A stretch of 7,444 bases of DNA from Anaerolineae bacterium (GTDB lineage: Bacteria; Chloroflexota; Anaerolineae; JAFGEY01): the NCBI GenBank assembly GCA_016929775.1, contig JAFGIE010000241.1, positions 1-7,444 of the forward strand, in the 5' to 3' direction. The notes under the pieces were generated by a model. The model was not told where the DNA came from. It saw only the letters and a program-made list of their open reading frames with translations, and made no database searches. Positions within the stretch are counted from its first letter, which is position 1. Each line of letters begins with the position of its first letter. Positions 6,384 to 7,444 of this stretch are shown here, in pieces. The position numbers and the translations under genes were made by a program.

Positions 6384-7084
6384 CCGTGCACCGTGCAGGT
6401 ATCGTCCTCTTTGGGGGCTTTGCCAGTCCTTCTAGCGTCTATGCCGGGTTTGCCCGCGCACTGAGTGAGGTGACGGGCCAAGCCGTGTACGTCGTCGGAG
6501 CGGAGACCTATCACTGGGCCGCGAGTATCGTGCCTAGGGGATGGGTCGTGCTGCTCAGCAAGCTGCACGAAACCGTGCTCACAGCGGCTGCTGAGCAGGG
6601 GGGCACGGTGACGCTGATCGGGCACAGTGCGGGCGGTGTCCTGGCGCGGTTGTACCTCGCTCCGACACCGACCTTTGGCCGCGTGTATCGGGGCATCGAT
6701 CGCGTGAGCGCCCTTGTTACGCTAGGCAGTCCGCACGCTAACCAGCGACGATGGCTGCACGGCGGGATGATGTCGCGCTGGATAGAGAAGCGGCACCCGG
6801 GGGCCTGCTATGCGGACCACGTGCGGTACATCTCGGTGGCAGGTCGGCTGGTGCGCGGGAACCGCCGCGGGCCGCCGCGCGAGCGACGCGCCTACACCTT
6901 CTACAAGCGGATCGCCGGCGAGGGCGATGTGTGGGGAGATGGCCTGATCCCGGTCTCATCTGCCCTGCTGGCGGGCTCGCACGCCGTCGTCCTCGATGGC
7001 GTGGGGCACTTTGGGGGGCAGTGGTACGGATCGCGGGATGTGCTGCGGCAGTGGTGGGCCAGCGTAGCGCCAGACACGCACTGA
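6380..7084 (+). CDS. Alpha/beta hydrolase, lipase/esterase-like
   Basis: This 234-residue protein has the core of an alpha/beta hydrolase. IVLFGGFASP near residue 8 fits the first strand and oxyanion loop. The nucleophile elbow is LIGHSAGG with Ser83. The acid is probably Asp187 in GDGLIPVSSALL (Asp183 is an alternative), and the base is His210 in GVGHFGG. LVTLGSPH after the elbow is typical of triacylglycerol lipases and of PGAP1-like or palmitoyl-thioesterase-like esterases. There is no signal peptide, so it is expected to act in the cytosol or at the inner membrane face. The only usable in-frame starts are GTG 6380 and GTG 6386, because a stop lies at 6368-6370; 6380 is preferred because of its overlap with the preceding stop. 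Lying 40 bases after the PlsY-like gene, it may act on an acyl ester or phospholipid in the same pathway, which is an inference. Confidence 0.85.
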   Translation: MTVHRAGIVLFGGFASPSSVYAGFARALSEVTGQAVYVVGAETYHWAASIVPRGWVVLLSKLHETVLTAAAEQGGTVTLIGHSAGGVLARLYLAPTPTFGRVYRGIDRVSALVTLGSPHANQRRWLHGGMMSRWIEKRHPGACYADHVRYISVAGRLVRGNRRGPPRERRAYTFYKRIAGEGDVWGDGLIPVSSALLAGSHAVVLDGVGHFGGQWYGSRDVLRQWWASVAPDTH

Positions 7085-7304
7085 GGCGGCGTACCTCTGG
7101 GTCAGGTCGCGTCGGTCGTGCACGCCGCGGTGTCTGCTCGCCGCGCGACCCCCACACGTGGCAGTCAACCGGCGGGCGGGAGGAGGATGACCGGGAAGCG
7201 CCGACGGCATAGGGCCGGAGGGCGCGCCCGTGAGGAGGCGCCGGTCGCCCGTGGACCCGTGCCTCGTCTTCACCGACACATAGGAGCACGGAGAGGAGGA
7301 GAGC
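7085..7304 (+). other. 220-base gap with GC-rich dyads
   Basis: No convincing gene fills this stretch. GCGGCGT (7086-7092) pairs with ACGCCGC (7122-7128) directly after the hydrolase stop, but there is no T-run after it, so it is not a standard intrinsic terminator. GACCGG (7189-7194) pairs with CCGGTC (7241-7246), with CGCC (7199-7202) and GGCG (7237-7240) nested inside and a GGGCGCGCCC palindrome (7220-7229) in the loop; this could be a structured leader of the next gene. I see no -35/-10 pair, no tRNA and no known riboswitch consensus. In DNA this GC-rich, such dyads occur often by chance. Confidence 0.3.
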
Positions 7305-7444
7305 GTGAGCCAGAAGGGTCTTGCATCAGTGCGCGCACTGCGCTGGGCGCTGTGGGGCGGGATAGCTGTCAGCGCGCTTGTCACCCTGGCCTATTGGGGT
7401 CTCGGGGCTCGCCTGGCTGGCATCCCACACCTGCCGGACAGCGG
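7305..7444 (+). CDS. N-terminus of a membrane-anchored protein (partial, runs off the edge)
   Basis: GTG 7305 follows a strong ribosome-binding site (GGAGGA within 7291-7300) and opens a frame that remains open to the end of the window, giving 46 residues. The N-terminus MSQKGLASVRALR is basic, followed by a hydrophobic segment of about 21 residues (14-34, WALWGGIAVSALVTLAYWGL), then the start of an external region (ARLAGIPHLPDS). By the positive-inside rule the N-terminus would be in the cytosol. This is typical of single-pass anchored extracytoplasmic proteins, but too little is present to name a family. It is separated from the hydrolase by 220 bases, so it may be a separate transcription unit. 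Confidence 0.75.
   Translation, partial: MSQKGLASVRALRWALWGGIAVSALVTLAYWGLGARLAGIPHLPDS
7327..7342 (+). repeat. 16-base palindrome-like repeat, copy 2
   Basis: CAGTGCGCGCACTG (7327-7340) is a perfect 14-base palindrome, 22 bases after the GTG start at 7305. With the following CG it matches 15 of 16 bases of the element at 6365-6380. It lies inside coding sequence (SVRAL codons), so codon constraint could explain it. Confidence 0.25.

Noticed and set aside
5969..6625. Minus-strand open frame spanning the PlsY-like/hydrolase junction
   Set aside because: Arg/Pro/Ser-rich product without motifs; both plus-strand genes beneath it have recognisable catalytic motifs.
7086..7128. Intrinsic terminator after the hydrolase
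   Set aside because: The 7-bp stem has a 29-base loop and is not followed by a T-run, so it does not meet the usual pattern.
7160..7260. Cobalamin-type riboswitch
   Set aside because: A GACCGGGAAG segment loosely recalls part of the consensus, but the conserved box and the rest of the core are not found.
7187..7444. Open + frame from ATG 7187, preceded by GGAGGAGG
   Set aside because: The product is a run of Arg, Gly and Pro with no hydrophobic or domain pattern, the purine tract touches the ATG, and it overlaps the better-supported frame from GTG 7305.
1..7444. CRISPR arrays, tRNA or rRNA genes, insertion sequences
   Set aside because: No regularly spaced repeats, no tRNA-like cloverleaf with T-loop sequence, no transposase-like protein or terminal inverted repeats were seen on either strand.

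Overview
The window is a GC-rich bacterial segment with all recognisable genes on the + strand. It holds four complete, easily classified proteins, one further complete protein with a weaker start, and two truncated reading frames at the edges. The high GC, frequent GTG starts (permease, hydrolase, right-edge gene), purine-rich ribosome-binding sites and the style of the adaptor protein (lipoprotein-like leader, very long alanine/glutamine-rich coiled coil) would suit a Chloroflexota-like or other high-GC lineage. That placement is an inference from style only; no phylogenetic marker is present.

Layout. Positions 1-69 are clearly AT-richer (about 43% GC) and are open in one frame to a stop at 67-69, so they may be the tail of an upstream gene; a perfect extended -10 promoter motif (39-47) lies in the same stretch. 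An efflux-type pair follows: a membrane-fusion/adaptor lipoprotein (132-1775) and a MacB/FtsX-type ABC permease (1793-3055). No ATPase for this transporter is in the window. A second group begins 55 bases later: a large PEP-synthase/rifampin-phosphotransferase-like dikinase (3111-5612), a divergent PlsY-like membrane acyltransferase (5626-6339) and an alpha/beta hydrolase with a Ser-Asp-His triad (6380-7084). After a 220-base gap with GC-rich dyads but no clear terminator or promoter, a protein with one N-terminal membrane segment starts at 7305 and runs off the right edge.

How they may work together. The adaptor and permease should form part of an ABC export or envelope-remodelling complex whose ATPase is encoded elsewhere. 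The dikinase, PlsY-like protein and hydrolase are tightly spaced and look co-transcribed; one phosphotransfer enzyme, one probable acyltransferase and one probable esterase/lipase suggest a small lipid- or acyl-modification pathway, but the substrate of none can be read from sequence. The most interesting points are the PlsY-like protein that lacks the family's GSGNxGxTN signature, the dikinase with a large central domain of unknown substrate, and a hairpin that encloses the GTG start of the hydrolase gene.
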